Counted from the stretch's first letter, positions 10,087 to 18,776 are shown. The stretch: DNA of 64,000 nucleotides from JBMZCV01 sp049613665 (GCA_049613665.1 JBMZCV010000004.1:1-64000), one strand, 5' to 3'. A program made the numbers and translations. Notes: generated from the sequence alone by a model not told the origin.

Positions 10087-10722
10087 ATGAATACAACATT
10101 TCAAGCTATCATACGCTTTAGCATCAAATTCTTTGTGCTATATCTCTTATTCCTAACATTATTTAGCCTTACATCTTTAAAAAAAAATAATGCTAATTTT
10201 TTTCGTGCTACCAATCAAAGCTTTTTTGGCTCTTTTGTGGGCGATGGCATCACAGAGTTTTTGCCAAACCCAAATGAACCCCTAAAAGACACAAAAGTAG
10301 TCTTAAAAAATGAAAGACAAATCAACAAAATTATTCAGGAAGCTAAACGAAAAGGTTTGTCGCAAATCAGATTAAATTCTCATATCGCCTTGCTGGATTC
10401 ATGGATATTTGTCGGTTTAAATATCGTTTTTCTTTTATCGCTCATATGGGCAAGTCCTATTAGTTGGAAACAAATGGCTGTTGCAACAATTGGTGGATTA
10501 CTATTTTTTGAAATTTTTATACTGTTCAAAACATTTATTTTCCTCGTCTATCAGTTCAATTTTTATCCCGATTTACAAGTCGCTAATTTGGGCAGTTTTG
10601 GCAAAAGTTTCATAAAAAATACCTATTTCATCTCACAATCAACGATTTTCAATCTTATTATTGTCGTTTTTATTTGGGTTGCTTTTTGTTTCGATAAAAA
10701 AACATGGAAACAACTTGCTTAA
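10087..10722 (+). CDS. Exosortase-H-associated membrane protein
   Basis: A 211-residue protein with one N-terminal membrane segment, a roughly 85-residue soluble stretch and three C-terminal membrane segments. The frame is open upstream to 9946, but that part overlaps xrtH; the ATG at 10087 gives a clean start and a typical membrane anchor. No catalytic motif is evident. Its place between the exosortase and its cargo matches the accessory membrane protein known from XrtH loci, which is the basis for the name. It may present substrate or help with lipid transfer, but that is inference. Confidence 0.65.
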   Translation: MNTTFQAIIRFSIKFFVLYLLFLTLFSLTSLKKNNANFFRATNQSFFGSFVGDGITEFLPNPNEPLKDTKVVLKNERQINKIIQEAKRKGLSQIRLNSHIALLDSWIFVGLNIVFLLSLIWASPISWKQMAVATIGGLLFFEIFILFKTFIFLVYQFNFYPDLQVANLGSFGKSFIKNTYFISQSTIFNLIIVVFIWVAFCFDKKTWKQLA

Positions 10723-10791
10723 AGCTTGAATAAAACACTTTTTGTGAAATAAAAAAACATAAATAACATTTTTTTTACTTAAAAAAATACT

Positions 10792-10799
10792 TACCTTAG
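10792..10799 (+). promoter_or_regulatory. Possible -7 element (TACCTTAG) for the IPTL-CTERM gene
   Basis: TACCTTAG lies 53 bp upstream of the ATG and resembles the Bacteroidota -7 box TAnnTTTG. The same octamer precedes the ilv leader at 38766. No convincing TTTG -33 partner is present, so support is weak. Confidence 0.3.
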
Positions 10800-10852
10800 T
10801 TTAAATACTTTATAACAAATAGTTTTTTATCTTTTATAAAAAAATTAACCTT

Positions 10853-12016
10853 ATGAAATACATCTATCTATTATTTTTAGTGAGTTTATTTTCTTTAAAC
10901 TCCAATCTTTTATTTGGGCAAACGCCTATGACAACATACACAACCACTTTAGATGGCACAGGCCCACAATTTGATAGGCCAAATGGAGGTGGTTGCAGTG
11001 GTCCAGCAAATCATTATTACGATGCTCTTGATTTTCATGTCTCTGCCGACGGAAATTATACTTTTACGGTCAGTAGTGTTGTTGAGGGTAACTCGGGAGA
11101 TACTTATGTCTTCATTTATACCTCTTTTGACCCTGCTAGCCCGTGTGATAATCTAGTAGTTGGGAATGATGATGCCAGTGGCCTTTTGTCAGAAATAATA
11201 ACACCTTTAGTAGCAGGAACTTCTTATGTTTTAGTAACTACAGTTTTTAGTGGTACTGCAACAATAGATGAAATTAACTGGGATTTTAGCAGCCCAGATG
11301 GTAACGTATTAAGTGGAATGGTTCCAGTAGTTCCAATTAGCGTCAATATTTCAGACCCTTGTGCTTGTGGCAATCTGCTCAATATATTAGATGCTACTGG
11401 CGAAGTCACGCTTTTTCACGAGGAAGTAACAATAACCGCTACCGCTGGCCAAACTTGGGAACTTACTAGCCTAAATAGTGGTGATGCACTTGATGCTGCT
11501 GGCGTTGCTTTAGCACTTCCTGCTGCCATGACCGAAACACCTGCTGGTTCTGGGACTTATGTTATTGAATTTTTCCACACTCCTGGTACTGGCTACGATG
11601 CCAATTTCAGCAATGGCACTCCTGCCGACGACCAAACTATGACTAATTCTTGTTCTGGCCCATGTTTAGTTCCTGCTGCTGATATTCCTACGATGTCGCA
11701 ATGGGGTTTAATGATTTTAGGTTTGTTATTTTTGACTTTTAGCAGTTTATTTGCGATGCAAAAAGAAGGTAGCTTACAATTTGTAAATGCGAATGCAAGT
11801 TCTAGCACTCAATTTATCAACATAAGTGAGCTTCCATTCAACAAAGCTTTATATGCCAAACTTTTGGTAGGCATCTTGCTTGGCTTTGTCGCTCTTTTCA
11901 GCCTTGCTACCCAAGCATTTGGCTATGAAATGACAACTGCCGACTTGCCTGGAAGCATCATTTTCTCGGCTATTTTTGCTTATTTTGCAAGCTTATTTTT
12001 TGTAGAGAAAAAATAA
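10853..12016 (+). CDS. IPTL-CTERM exosortase substrate with an extra C-terminal membrane domain
   Basis: A 387-residue exported protein. It has a signal peptide (1-22, ending LFGQ), then a beta-rich region (about 25-150) resembling secreted pre-peptidase-like sandwich domains with paired Cys residues. A second beta-rich region (about 160-275) has further Cys pairs. The sorting signal DIPTMSQWGLMILGLL begins at residue 277 and matches the IPTLxxWG consensus except Met for Leu. Normally this signal ends the protein after a short basic tail. Here about 84 more residues follow, with two further hydrophobic segments (about 337-355 and 367-382). It is the evident cargo of the adjacent exosortase. 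Function is unknown. Confidence 0.82.
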   Translation: MKYIYLLFLVSLFSLNSNLLFGQTPMTTYTTTLDGTGPQFDRPNGGGCSGPANHYYDALDFHVSADGNYTFTVSSVVEGNSGDTYVFIYTSFDPASPCDNLVVGNDDASGLLSEIITPLVAGTSYVLVTTVFSGTATIDEINWDFSSPDGNVLSGMVPVVPISVNISDPCACGNLLNILDATGEVTLFHEEVTITATAGQTWELTSLNSGDALDAAGVALALPAAMTETPAGSGTYVIEFFHTPGTGYDANFSNGTPADDQTMTNSCSGPCLVPAADIPTMSQWGLMILGLLFLTFSSLFAMQKEGSLQFVNANASSSTQFINISELPFNKALYAKLLVGILLGFVALFSLATQAFGYEMTTADLPGSIIFSAIFAYFASLFFVEKK

Positions 12017-12040
12017 AAAGCATTTTTTTAGCATTTGAAA

Positions 12041-12085
12041 AAAGCATTAATTCTTGTTTAGTTGAGCAAGAATTAATGCTTTTTT
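12041..12085 (+). terminator. Rho-independent terminator after the IPTL-CTERM gene
   Basis: The long arms AAAAAGCATTAATTCTTG and CAAGAATTAATGCTTTTT enclose a short loop, with a T run at the end. It closes the exosortase unit and separates it from the TPR protein gene. Confidence 0.85.
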
Positions 12086-12218
12086 GTATTTTAAGAATGT
12101 AAGTGGACTAAACTTAAAGTTTCATTTTTGATATAAAAAATCAAAAAAGATAGTAACTTTAAGGCATAAAAATATTGTTATTTTGTAAAACTTGAGTTCA
12201 TATTTTAAAAAACATAAA

Positions 12219-14162
12219 ATGTCAGCAAAAAAAGAGAAACGAAAACAGCTTAAAAAACAAAAAAAACAGCAAACAAAAAATAAGTCGCAAAAATGGTGGG
12301 CAGACCGCACTATTTGGCCTTATTTAGCAGCTATTTTAGCGATTACTGCCATCATTTATTTTCCTTCCCTCAACAATGAATTTGTCAATTGGGACGATGA
12401 TTTGTATATCACCGACAATGTGAAAGTTGTGCATCTCAATGCCGAAAGTATCAAAAGTTTTTTTACAGAAGCTATTGCGGCCAACTATCATCCTATCACT
12501 ATGCTTTCATTAGCCATTGATTATCAGTTAGTTGGGCAAAATCCTTCTTGGTATCGAGCTGTCAATATTTTGCTACATTTGCTCAACACCATTCTCGTAT
12601 TTTATTTTGCTTTTCTCATCAGCGGTCGCAAAAAAGAAATAGGATTGATTACGGCTTTGCTATTTGCGGTTCACCCTATGCACGTTGAGTCCGTCGTTTG
12701 GATAGCCGAGCGAAAAGATGTGTTATATACTTTTTTCTTTATGCTTTCGCTCATTTATTATGCAAGTTATTTGGAGCTAAAAGAGCAGAAAAATTTGATT
12801 ATCGCTTTTGTGTTTTTTGTATTATCGGTCTTATCAAAACCTGCCGCAGTTGTTTTGCCGCTAGTGTTGTTACTGCTAGATTATTGGTATGACAGAAAGT
12901 TTGAAGCCAAACAATTGCTCGAAAAAGTGCCATTTTTTGCCATTTCGCTCATTATTGGTATCGCAACTATCAATATTCAGGCAGATTCGGCTATTGGCGA
13001 TTTAGAAAATCACGATTTTATACATCGAATTGCTTTTGCTTCTTATGGTTTTGTGATGTATATCGTCAAAGTTATTTTCCCTTTTCAGTTAGCTGCTTTG
13101 CATCCTTATCCTTCTGTCACTAATGGTTTGCCTGCCTTATATATGCTCATGCCTGTGCTGGCTTTGGCGATTTTGGCGTTAGTATTTTGGAGCAAAAAAT
13201 ATACAAAAGTAGTAGTTTTCGGCTTTTTATTTTTCATTATCAATGTCGTTTTAGTGCTTCAATTTGTGTCAGTAGGTATGGCTATTATGTCAGAAAGATA
13301 TACTTATGTGCCTTATATCGGCTTATTTTTTGCGATTGCTTATGGTTTGTATTATTTGTTAAATAAGGAAACAAAGCTAAAAATATCTAGAAATGCCATT
13401 TTAGGTGGCTTGGGTGTTTATGTCGCCATGATGTGCTTGTTGAGTTTCGATAGAACGAAAGTGTGGCAAAATACCGAAAAATTGTGGACAGATGTGATTG
13501 AAAAATATCCAAATAAAGCACCGATTGCACACAACAATAGAGGTACATATTATCGCACTAACAAAAAATATGATGCTGCTCTAGCCGATTTCAATAAAGC
13601 AATTAACCTAAAATCAGATTATCATTTGGCTTACAACAACAGAGGAAATGTGTATTTCAATCAGCGAAAATTTGACCAAGCGGCAGCAGATTACACAAAG
13701 GTTTTGGAAATAAAACCAGACAATGAAAAAGCTTATGGCAATAGAGGAGGTGTTTATATTGAGCAGAAAAAATACGATTTGGCCGAAAAAGATTTGACGA
13801 AAGCCATCGAAATTGACCCATTTTATTTAGATGCTTATATGAATAGAGGTGTGTTATATAGTATGACAAACCGCTTCGATTTGGCAAAAAAAGACTATGA
13901 TTCTTACATTAAATATCGAAATAACAATGCTATGATTTACCATTGGCGAGGCATTGCACAGCAACAAATGGGACAGCATCAAGCTGCTACGCAAGACTTC
14001 GGCAAGGCTATTCAAATCAATGGAAAAGTAGCCGATTTTTATTACCAAAATGCGGTGAGTTATGCTGCTTTGGGAAATAAAGCGACAGCTCTTCAAAATG
14101 CTCAAAAAGCCAAGCAGCTAGGTATGGCGGTAGATGAAGCTTTTTTACAACAGCTAAAATAG
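12219..14162 (+). CDS. Membrane GT-C-like glycosyltransferase with C-terminal TPR repeats (TMTC-like)
   Basis: A 647-residue protein. A basic cytoplasmic head (KKEKRKQLKKQKK) is followed by roughly ten to twelve membrane segments to about residue 420, then about six TPR units to the end. The first periplasmic loop carries NWDDDLYI and the next conserved block HPMHVESVVWIAERKD. Both are features of the bacterial relatives of TMTC/PMT O-mannosyltransferases, where the acidic loop is the catalytic region using lipid-linked sugars. The ATG at 12219 is preferred over the upstream in-frame TTG at 12192. It follows the exosortase locus but is separated from it by a terminator. Acceptor and sugar are unknown. 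Confidence 0.8.
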   Translation: MSAKKEKRKQLKKQKKQQTKNKSQKWWADRTIWPYLAAILAITAIIYFPSLNNEFVNWDDDLYITDNVKVVHLNAESIKSFFTEAIAANYHPITMLSLAIDYQLVGQNPSWYRAVNILLHLLNTILVFYFAFLISGRKKEIGLITALLFAVHPMHVESVVWIAERKDVLYTFFFMLSLIYYASYLELKEQKNLIIAFVFFVLSVLSKPAAVVLPLVLLLLDYWYDRKFEAKQLLEKVPFFAISLIIGIATINIQADSAIGDLENHDFIHRIAFASYGFVMYIVKVIFPFQLAALHPYPSVTNGLPALYMLMPVLALAILALVFWSKKYTKVVVFGFLFFIINVVLVLQFVSVGMAIMSERYTYVPYIGLFFAIAYGLYYLLNKETKLKISRNAILGGLGVYVAMMCLLSFDRTKVWQNTEKLWTDVIEKYPNKAPIAHNNRGTYYRTNKKYDAALADFNKAINLKSDYHLAYNNRGNVYFNQRKFDQAAADYTKVLEIKPDNEKAYGNRGGVYIEQKKYDLAEKDLTKAIEIDPFYLDAYMNRGVLYSMTNRFDLAKKDYDSYIKYRNNNAMIYHWRGIAQQQMGQHQAATQDFGKAIQINGKVADFYYQNAVSYAALGNKATALQNAQKAKQLGMAVDEAFLQQLK

Positions 14163-14225
14163 TTTTTAATTTAGGGAATAAACTAGGTTGTATAAATGAC
14201 TCAAATATTAGGCATTATACTCAAA

Positions 14226-14272
14226 AAAAGTGCAAAGAAACCAACAATAAATTTGGTTATCTTTGCACTTTT
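14226..14272 (+). terminator. Rho-independent terminator after the TPR glycosyltransferase gene
   Basis: The arms AAAAGTGCAAAGA and TCTTTGCACTTTT, extended by AACCAA/TTGGTT, are followed by T-rich sequence. The hairpin overlaps the end of the SnoaL-like fragment on the other strand. Confidence 0.8.
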
Positions 14273-14379
14273 GTTTTCCTAAAACTGGCATAGTTTATAT
14301 AAGTTTCTTCGGCTAAACAATTTTGCATTTCTTGCCAATTTTTGGTGTCAAAAGAATTGGCGAAAGCTTGTAGTGTTTG
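14257..14379 (-). pseudogene. Fragment of a SnoaL-like/NTF2-fold gene
   Basis: Reading the minus strand from 14379 gives about 40 codons beginning QTLQAFANSF and containing NWQEMQNCLAEETYI and YASF. This is the typical first helix pair and strand of SnoaL-like (NTF2-fold) proteins. It is preceded directly by an in-frame TGA, has no start codon, and ends at 14257 inside the neighbouring gene's terminator. Normal members have 100 or more residues, so this looks like a truncated remnant. The rest of the 385-bp gap up to 14547 is non-coding AT-rich sequence. Confidence 0.45.
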
Positions 14380-14547
14380 TCATGTTTTCTCTTTTTTTTC
14401 GCAAGGTAGGGAAATGAGTGAAATGTTTTGGTGTTTTGAGGGAAATAGTTTATCTTGAAAAAGGCTACATGTTTTGCTTTGTATAGAAATAACAGTAGTT
14501 TTGATAATGTCAATTTTTTAAACAAATGATTTAATTTTAGAAAAAAA

Positions 14548-14805
14548 ATGCAACATTCCATATCTATAAACTATCCAGAGTCTCTTGCTTTTTCGCTTAA
14601 AATGGAAGAAAAAGAATTTAAAAGTGAGATAAAAATGCTTTCTTTGATAAAGCTTTATGAATTAGGCAAAATATCGTCTGGTCTTGCCGCAGAATTGTTA
14701 GAAATACAACGTATAGATTTTCTTGAGTTACTTGAAAAATATAATGTTTCTTATTTTCATAATGGATTAGAACATGAACTAGAAAATGACTTTTTAAATG
14801 CGTAA
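14548..14805 (+). CDS. UPF0175 family small protein (antitoxin-like)
   Basis: An 85-residue protein matching UPF0175, with the hallmark KLYELGKISSGLAAELLEI (a helix-turn-helix-like stretch) followed by FLELLEKYNVS. Family members are small DNA-binding-like proteins often encoded beside a PIN-like partner and regarded as putative antitoxins. No toxin gene is visible on either side: downstream there is a 31-bp palindrome and then the convergent LolA-like gene. It is therefore an orphan copy. The start ATG is the first in frame and fits the family length. Confidence 0.8.
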   Translation: MQHSISINYPESLAFSLKMEEKEFKSEIKMLSLIKLYELGKISSGLAAELLEIQRIDFLELLEKYNVSYFHNGLEHELENDFLNA

Positions 14806-14831
14806 AATAATATCTAATACAACATAAAATA

Positions 14832-14862
14832 GGTAGCAGGCATTTCTAAAATGCCTACTACC
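14832..14862. repeat. 31-bp palindromic repeat (GGTGGTAGGCA family)
   Basis: A palindrome with 15-bp arms and one central base, GGTAGCAGGCATTT ... AATGCCTACTACC. It lies between two convergent genes and may act as a bidirectional terminator. Other copies are at 3123, 33006, 34771, 34848 and 55966. Confidence 0.8.
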
Positions 14863-14910
14863 TTATTATTTTGTAAATGCCTATCTTGTTTTTTTAATTT
14901 CTGCTCTTAT

Positions 14911-15645
14911 TTACTTCTTCAAAGCCGCCTTACTAAACAAATAAGCAGGAATATCGGCATCAAAAGAAATGTCGGTAATCACAAAATCAGTACCATTACC
15001 TTTTTTGAGCATATCTTTATAATTCATTTTCTTTGGAAACCAACGCCCTTCAATCTTTTCAACTTCGCTCAAGGTTACTTTTTTGAGCAACTGTCCGCTT
15101 TTCGCAAACAATTCCTCTTTCAAAGGTACATATCGTTCTTGGTCAACCCATGTTTTGCGTTTGGTATAACTCACATCAGGCACTTTTGCATTTAGCTCTA
15201 GCACCCATGTTTTGCGGCCGTCTATGGTCTCTTCGCCAGTAACTTTTGCATCGTACATATCGGTCAATTCTCGGTCTTCCATCATGTCTTCGTAAGACAA
15301 ATCTGAACCCATAACCGACTGTCGTAGCATGTGGCCAGAAAGCTGAATTGTTCTATCCGTTGAAGGAGCATAAATCCACAATTTATCATCTAGCTTCAAC
15401 ATTTTTGTGCCTTTCTCCCTATCTGGAGCGAGGTATTCCGTAAACGATTTGTTGTCGCCTTCCGAGTAGCCTTTCGAAATTACGGTACGACTATTTCGAC
15501 GACCTTCAATAATCATTTTCGATTCCGTAATTCTGTTTTTAGAAACCATATTGGCATCTACTTTTTCAAGAATTTGAATAGCATCTGGGTAATCTGCCGA
15601 AAAGAACATACCCATAAAAGCAGTCATTAACAATAAATATTTCAT
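14911..15645 (-). CDS. LolA-like outer-membrane lipoprotein-sorting protein
   Basis: A 244-residue exported protein with a short signal peptide (MKYLLLMTAFMGMFFSA). The remainder resembles the COG2834 outer membrane lipoprotein-sorting family. It has strand-rich sequence with the block KMLKLDDKLWIYAPSTDR, then the Met/Asp-rich SVMGSDLSYEDMM, and the later KTWVLELNAK and KTWVDQERYVPLK strands. Such LolA/LppX-like half-barrels carry lipid or lipoprotein across the periplasm. It lies 693 bp downstream of the ABC permease genes on the same strand, which supports a role as the periplasmic carrier of that exporter. The gap is filled with repeats, so cotranscription is uncertain. Confidence 0.8.
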   Translation of the reverse strand: MKYLLLMTAFMGMFFSADYPDAIQILEKVDANMVSKNRITESKMIIEGRRNSRTVISKGYSEGDNKSFTEYLAPDREKGTKMLKLDDKLWIYAPSTDRTIQLSGHMLRQSVMGSDLSYEDMMEDRELTDMYDAKVTGEETIDGRKTWVLELNAKVPDVSYTKRKTWVDQERYVPLKEELFAKSGQLLKKVTLSEVEKIEGRWFPKKMNYKDMLKKGNGTDFVITDISFDADIPAYLFSKAALKK

Positions 15646-15669
15646 TTTTTTTTAGTTTTTATAATGTAG

Positions 15670-15689
15670 AGACAGGGCATGCCCTGTCT
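15670..15689. repeat. 20-bp perfect palindrome (AGACAGGGCA type), left member of a pair
   Basis: AGACAGGGCA followed by its exact complement, with GTAG just outside on the left. Its partner at 16133 has the mirrored CTAC on its right, so the two copies are inverted relative to each other around two nested elements. Confidence 0.8.
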
Positions 15690-15769
15690 AATTCATCTGT
15701 TATGTATTTTGGATAAAAAAATAATGTTTTTGCTGTTTTTAGAGTAACATGAGTATAATTTATTTAAAT

Positions 15770-15874
15770 AAGTAGCTAGACAAAAATAATGATACATCTC
15801 GTTGAAGCTAACACATTGATTTTCAAGGCGTTAGCAACGAATCGGCCGTTTATTAATATAGTGCTTGGCACTTA
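15770..15874 (+). repeat. Dispersed ~105-bp repeat (ACATCTCGTTG family), copy 1
   Basis: Closely similar to 27529-27634 in the same orientation. It contains two potential hairpins: GCTAACAC ... GCGTTAGC and AGTGC-TTG-GCACT. Degenerate relatives lie near 27266-27330, at 29716-29795 (inverted) and near 9309. No coding potential is apparent. Confidence 0.65.
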
Positions 15875-15926
15875 TTGCTATACAACTCCTTGCAAAAATA
15901 CATTATTGAACTTCAATAAACCAATG

Positions 15927-16098
15927 GTTCGGACATTTTTTATAACAATTCTCAGTATAATAAAAAAGCTCTTTTGGGCAAGCGAAACATACTATTTTTC
16001 AGTTCAAAAGGCCATCAAATTTGCAAGTATTGGCTGCCTTAGCCTAAAAAAAATAGTATGTTTAAACCTTTGATAAAAAAATGTATAAATGTCCGAAC
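15927..16098 (-). mobile_element. MITE-like element with GTTCGGACATTT termini
   Basis: A 172-bp element bounded by perfect 12-bp inverted ends GTTCGGACATTT and AAATGTCCGAAC. Inside is a second inverted pair AAACATACTATTT/AAATAGTATGTTT. A closely similar copy in the opposite orientation lies at 32760-32923, and partial copies at 48069, 57451 and 29323. It encodes no transposase. No clear target duplication could be read. Confidence 0.7.
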
Positions 16099-16132
16099 TG
16101 TTGATAAACTATTTTATTATTTGTATAGTTTC

Positions 16133-16152
16133 AGACAAGGCATGCCTTGTCT
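16133..16152. repeat. 20-bp perfect palindrome (AGACAAGGCA type), right member of a pair
   Basis: AGACAAGGCA followed by its exact complement. It pairs with 15670 and lies in mirrored orientation. The remaining gap to 16338 is AT-rich; a weak hairpin near 16259-16308 lacks a convincing T tract. Confidence 0.8.
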
Positions 16153-16338
16153 CTACGATATATTGCTTTCTCTTTTGACTCTGAAAAAATCAAAAAGATA
16201 AAACATTTTTAGTTTTTAATGATGAACTTTTAATTCATTTTCAGTTTATTGTTACTATTAGTGACAAAAACTATTTGCACCAAAAATAAGCCTATTTTGT
16301 ATCACTAAAAACTCACAATTAAGAACTAAAAACTAAGA

Positions 16339-17613
16339 TTATATTTCCAATTCTTTAAACAAAGAAGCTGTTTCACGTCTGTAAATAGCCATTCCAGAAA
16401 GCATATTGCCAAAAACCATAGCTACAAGGCCTGGAATGAAACCGATATAAAAAAGCTCTGGCGTTATTTTGGAACGAATAACAGAAGGCATAAGCATAGA
16501 AGAAGTTTGGGTAAATTCGCTGATGTCGATGCCATATACTTGCATATAGTAACTCAAGCCAAGTCCGATAACAGTGCCGACAATAGAGCCAATGATACCG
16601 ATAATACTTGCTTCCATGATGAGCGTGCGATAAATAGCACCTTTCGATTCGCCAAGTGCTAAACGAATGCCAAATTCTTTGTAGCGACGCAAACCGCCCA
16701 AAAGTCCTGTATTCCACAACACAACCGACATCGCACCTACGAAAATAAAGACGAAAATACTCGACATATTATTTGAATAATCTAATAGGTCGCCTAAGCC
16801 GTTTTGCTGTCGCAAGGTCTGCATTTCGGGAGCAAACTCATCGGTGCTATTTTTATATTGAGCATTGAATGCGGCTGCAACATTGGCTGCTTTTTCGTCT
16901 TGATAAGCATTGGTTTTCAAGAAGCCTAAAATTTCGCCTGCTCCATTTTCCATATCCAACACTTTTTGAGCATCGCTCACATCAATCACAATCGCACCTT
17001 TGTCCATCGCTGCCGCACCAAAACGAATAGTGCCGCTAATCACGAAAGTATGAAATGTCATGCTGCCATTCATAGTTGTGCCAAAATAGGTGACTTCATC
17101 GCCGATTTTGAGTTCCAATTTTTCAGAAAAATCGTGTCCGATGAGTGCTTCACCGTTTTTGCTAGGCATTTTTCCGCTAATAACAGCTTTTTCGATGTTC
17201 ATTCGCTGAATTTCGGTGCTGTTTTTGTCCAGCAAATTGAAAGCAAGCCCTGTTGCAGGGCCTTGTCCTTTCGTATTTCCATCGGCATCTGGCACATCGA
17301 GGAGGCCGCCAAAACGAATACGTTGTACCCATTCCATCTCTGTAAATTGTTTGCTCAAAGCTGTTATTAAGCTATCTGTTCCGAGCAAAGCTAAATCATT
17401 TGGGAGTTGGTCGGCATTTTCTGCATAAGCTTTGGTCATCACTTTGACATGACCTGTATCGAAGCGTGCGTTTTGGTCAATGATGTCGCCCATAGCACCT
17501 TTCATATAGCCGCTCAACAAAACAGTGAGTGCTACGCCAATGCTCACAATAATAATTGGTAGCAGGCTTCTATTTTTATCTCTTAAAATGCCTTTTAATA
17601 AAAATCGTATCAT
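16339..17613 (-). CDS. FtsX-family ABC transporter permease (third permease of the locus)
   Basis: A 424-residue inner-membrane permease of the MacB/LolC/E type. It has one N-terminal membrane segment (about 17-35), a large periplasmic domain (about 40-285) and three C-terminal membrane segments forming the FtsX domain, with the coupling region RRYKEFGIRLALGESKG. Its start overlaps the end of the preceding permease gene by 4 bp, so the two are cotranscribed. It differs clearly from the two tandem twin permeases upstream and probably forms the other half of a heterodimeric channel. The substrate is likely an envelope lipid or lipoprotein, by analogy with LolCDE. Confidence 0.88.
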   Translation of the reverse strand: MIRFLLKGILRDKNRSLLPIIIVSIGVALTVLLSGYMKGAMGDIIDQNARFDTGHVKVMTKAYAENADQLPNDLALLGTDSLITALSKQFTEMEWVQRIRFGGLLDVPDADGNTKGQGPATGLAFNLLDKNSTEIQRMNIEKAVISGKMPSKNGEALIGHDFSEKLELKIGDEVTYFGTTMNGSMTFHTFVISGTIRFGAAAMDKGAIVIDVSDAQKVLDMENGAGEILGFLKTNAYQDEKAANVAAAFNAQYKNSTDEFAPEMQTLRQQNGLGDLLDYSNNMSSIFVFIFVGAMSVVLWNTGLLGGLRRYKEFGIRLALGESKGAIYRTLIMEASIIGIIGSIVGTVIGLGLSYYMQVYGIDISEFTQTSSMLMPSVIRSKITPELFYIGFIPGLVAMVFGNMLSGMAIYRRETASLFKELEI

Positions 17614-18776
17614 TGTATTTTTCCTTTTAAAGCGTCCACAGGATTCATGTTTGAAATTTTGCGGGCAGGTAAAAAACTGACAATTGTAGCCGAAATTACG
17701 ATTAAAGCTACTGTTGTAATAATAAGTTGAAAGCCATAAACAGGAAAAATGCGTGTGGCCATTGCGATGCCCATATCTTGGGTCATTTCTGGAAAAGCAA
17801 TGCCTGTTTTGGCCAAATAAATAAAAAGAGGAATGCCGAAAATGCAGCCAACTATCATTGCAAAAAGGCTATACATACTGCCCTCTACGGTAAATAAAGT
17901 GACTACTTGCTGTCGAGTCATGCCTAGAGCAATGTAAGTGCCTATTTCTCTTTGCCTTCTGAAAACCGACAAAACTTGCGTGTCGAAAATGGCAAGTAAA
18001 GCAATAGCCAGCAAAACGATATACATAATAGAACTATTTGTTTTTTCTAGTGCAATAATATCATTGATGCTTTTCAAGAGATAGTCTTGGCTTTGAAATG
18101 CCCAGCCGCTGAGTTTTTTTGCATTTTCGGCTTCAAAGTTTTCATTGGCTACCCAAAAAGTAGCATGATTTTTTAAGCCAGTCATTTCCCAAAGTTTATC
18201 AATAGGTATCCAAACTTGGCCTCTATCAACGGTTGGCACATCGGTATCAAATATTTTTACGATGGTCATATTGGCTGCATCAAAGCTGCTATTTTTGTCT
18301 CGCCACCGCAGCAAAACTTCATCACCTTCTTTTAGTTTGGCTAGTTTTGCCATCTGTTCGCCTATAGCCACAGGAATAGCTGCTTTGCTCTCAGCGACTG
18401 CTTTCATCGGCAGTTTCAAAACAGTTTGTTTGGCATCAATACCTTTTAAAGACATAGATAGCATACGCCCTTCTGGGTAAATACTAGCTTGCTGAACAAG
18501 AATAGGGGTTAGGTTTTTGCGTTGTTCTGTTTTCAAAACGCCATGGCTGTCTTGTATCGTAAAAGGGTCGAAAGGGTCATAGTCTTTGTGCAACAAATGT
18601 CCGTTTCCATATTCCCACGCAATGCTATCTCGTTTTGCTTGCTGATGCCAACCATCTAACAAGCCATTGTAAAATATGATGATGATAAAAGCAAATGCCA
18701 AAATGCCAACGTTGAGCCATGTTCGCAAACCTGCTCCTATCAAATTTTTATAGGCTAATTGAAATGCTAGTTTCAT
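17610..18776 (-). CDS. FtsX-family ABC transporter permease, second tandem copy
   Basis: A 388-residue permease with a membrane segment at about 20-40, a periplasmic domain and a C-terminal FtsX domain with three membrane segments. The conserved cytoplasmic block FRRQREIGTYIALGMTRQQ sits after the first of these. It aligns without apparent gaps along its whole length to the upstream gene at 18934-20100 and is clearly a tandem duplicate. Its stop overlaps the next permease start by 4 bp, while 157 bp of AT-rich DNA separates it from its twin. Differences cluster in the periplasmic domain, which would suit altered cargo or partner choice. Confidence 0.88.
   Translation of the reverse strand: MKLAFQLAYKNLIGAGLRTWLNVGILAFAFIIIIFYNGLLDGWHQQAKRDSIAWEYGNGHLLHKDYDPFDPFTIQDSHGVLKTEQRKNLTPILVQQASIYPEGRMLSMSLKGIDAKQTVLKLPMKAVAESKAAIPVAIGEQMAKLAKLKEGDEVLLRWRDKNSSFDAANMTIVKIFDTDVPTVDRGQVWIPIDKLWEMTGLKNHATFWVANENFEAENAKKLSGWAFQSQDYLLKSINDIIALEKTNSSIMYIVLLAIALLAIFDTQVLSVFRRQREIGTYIALGMTRQQVVTLFTVEGSMYSLFAMIVGCIFGIPLFIYLAKTGIAFPEMTQDMGIAMATRIFPVYGFQLIITTVALIVISATIVSFLPARKISNMNPVDALKGKIQ

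Noticed and set aside
12192..12218. TTG start for the TPR glycosyltransferase
   Set aside because: An ATG nine codons later gives a basic start typical for the protein, and the intervening residues look non-coding.
16259..16308. Hairpin after the last permease gene as a terminator
   Set aside because: Arms are imperfect, the loop is long, and no T tract follows on the minus strand.
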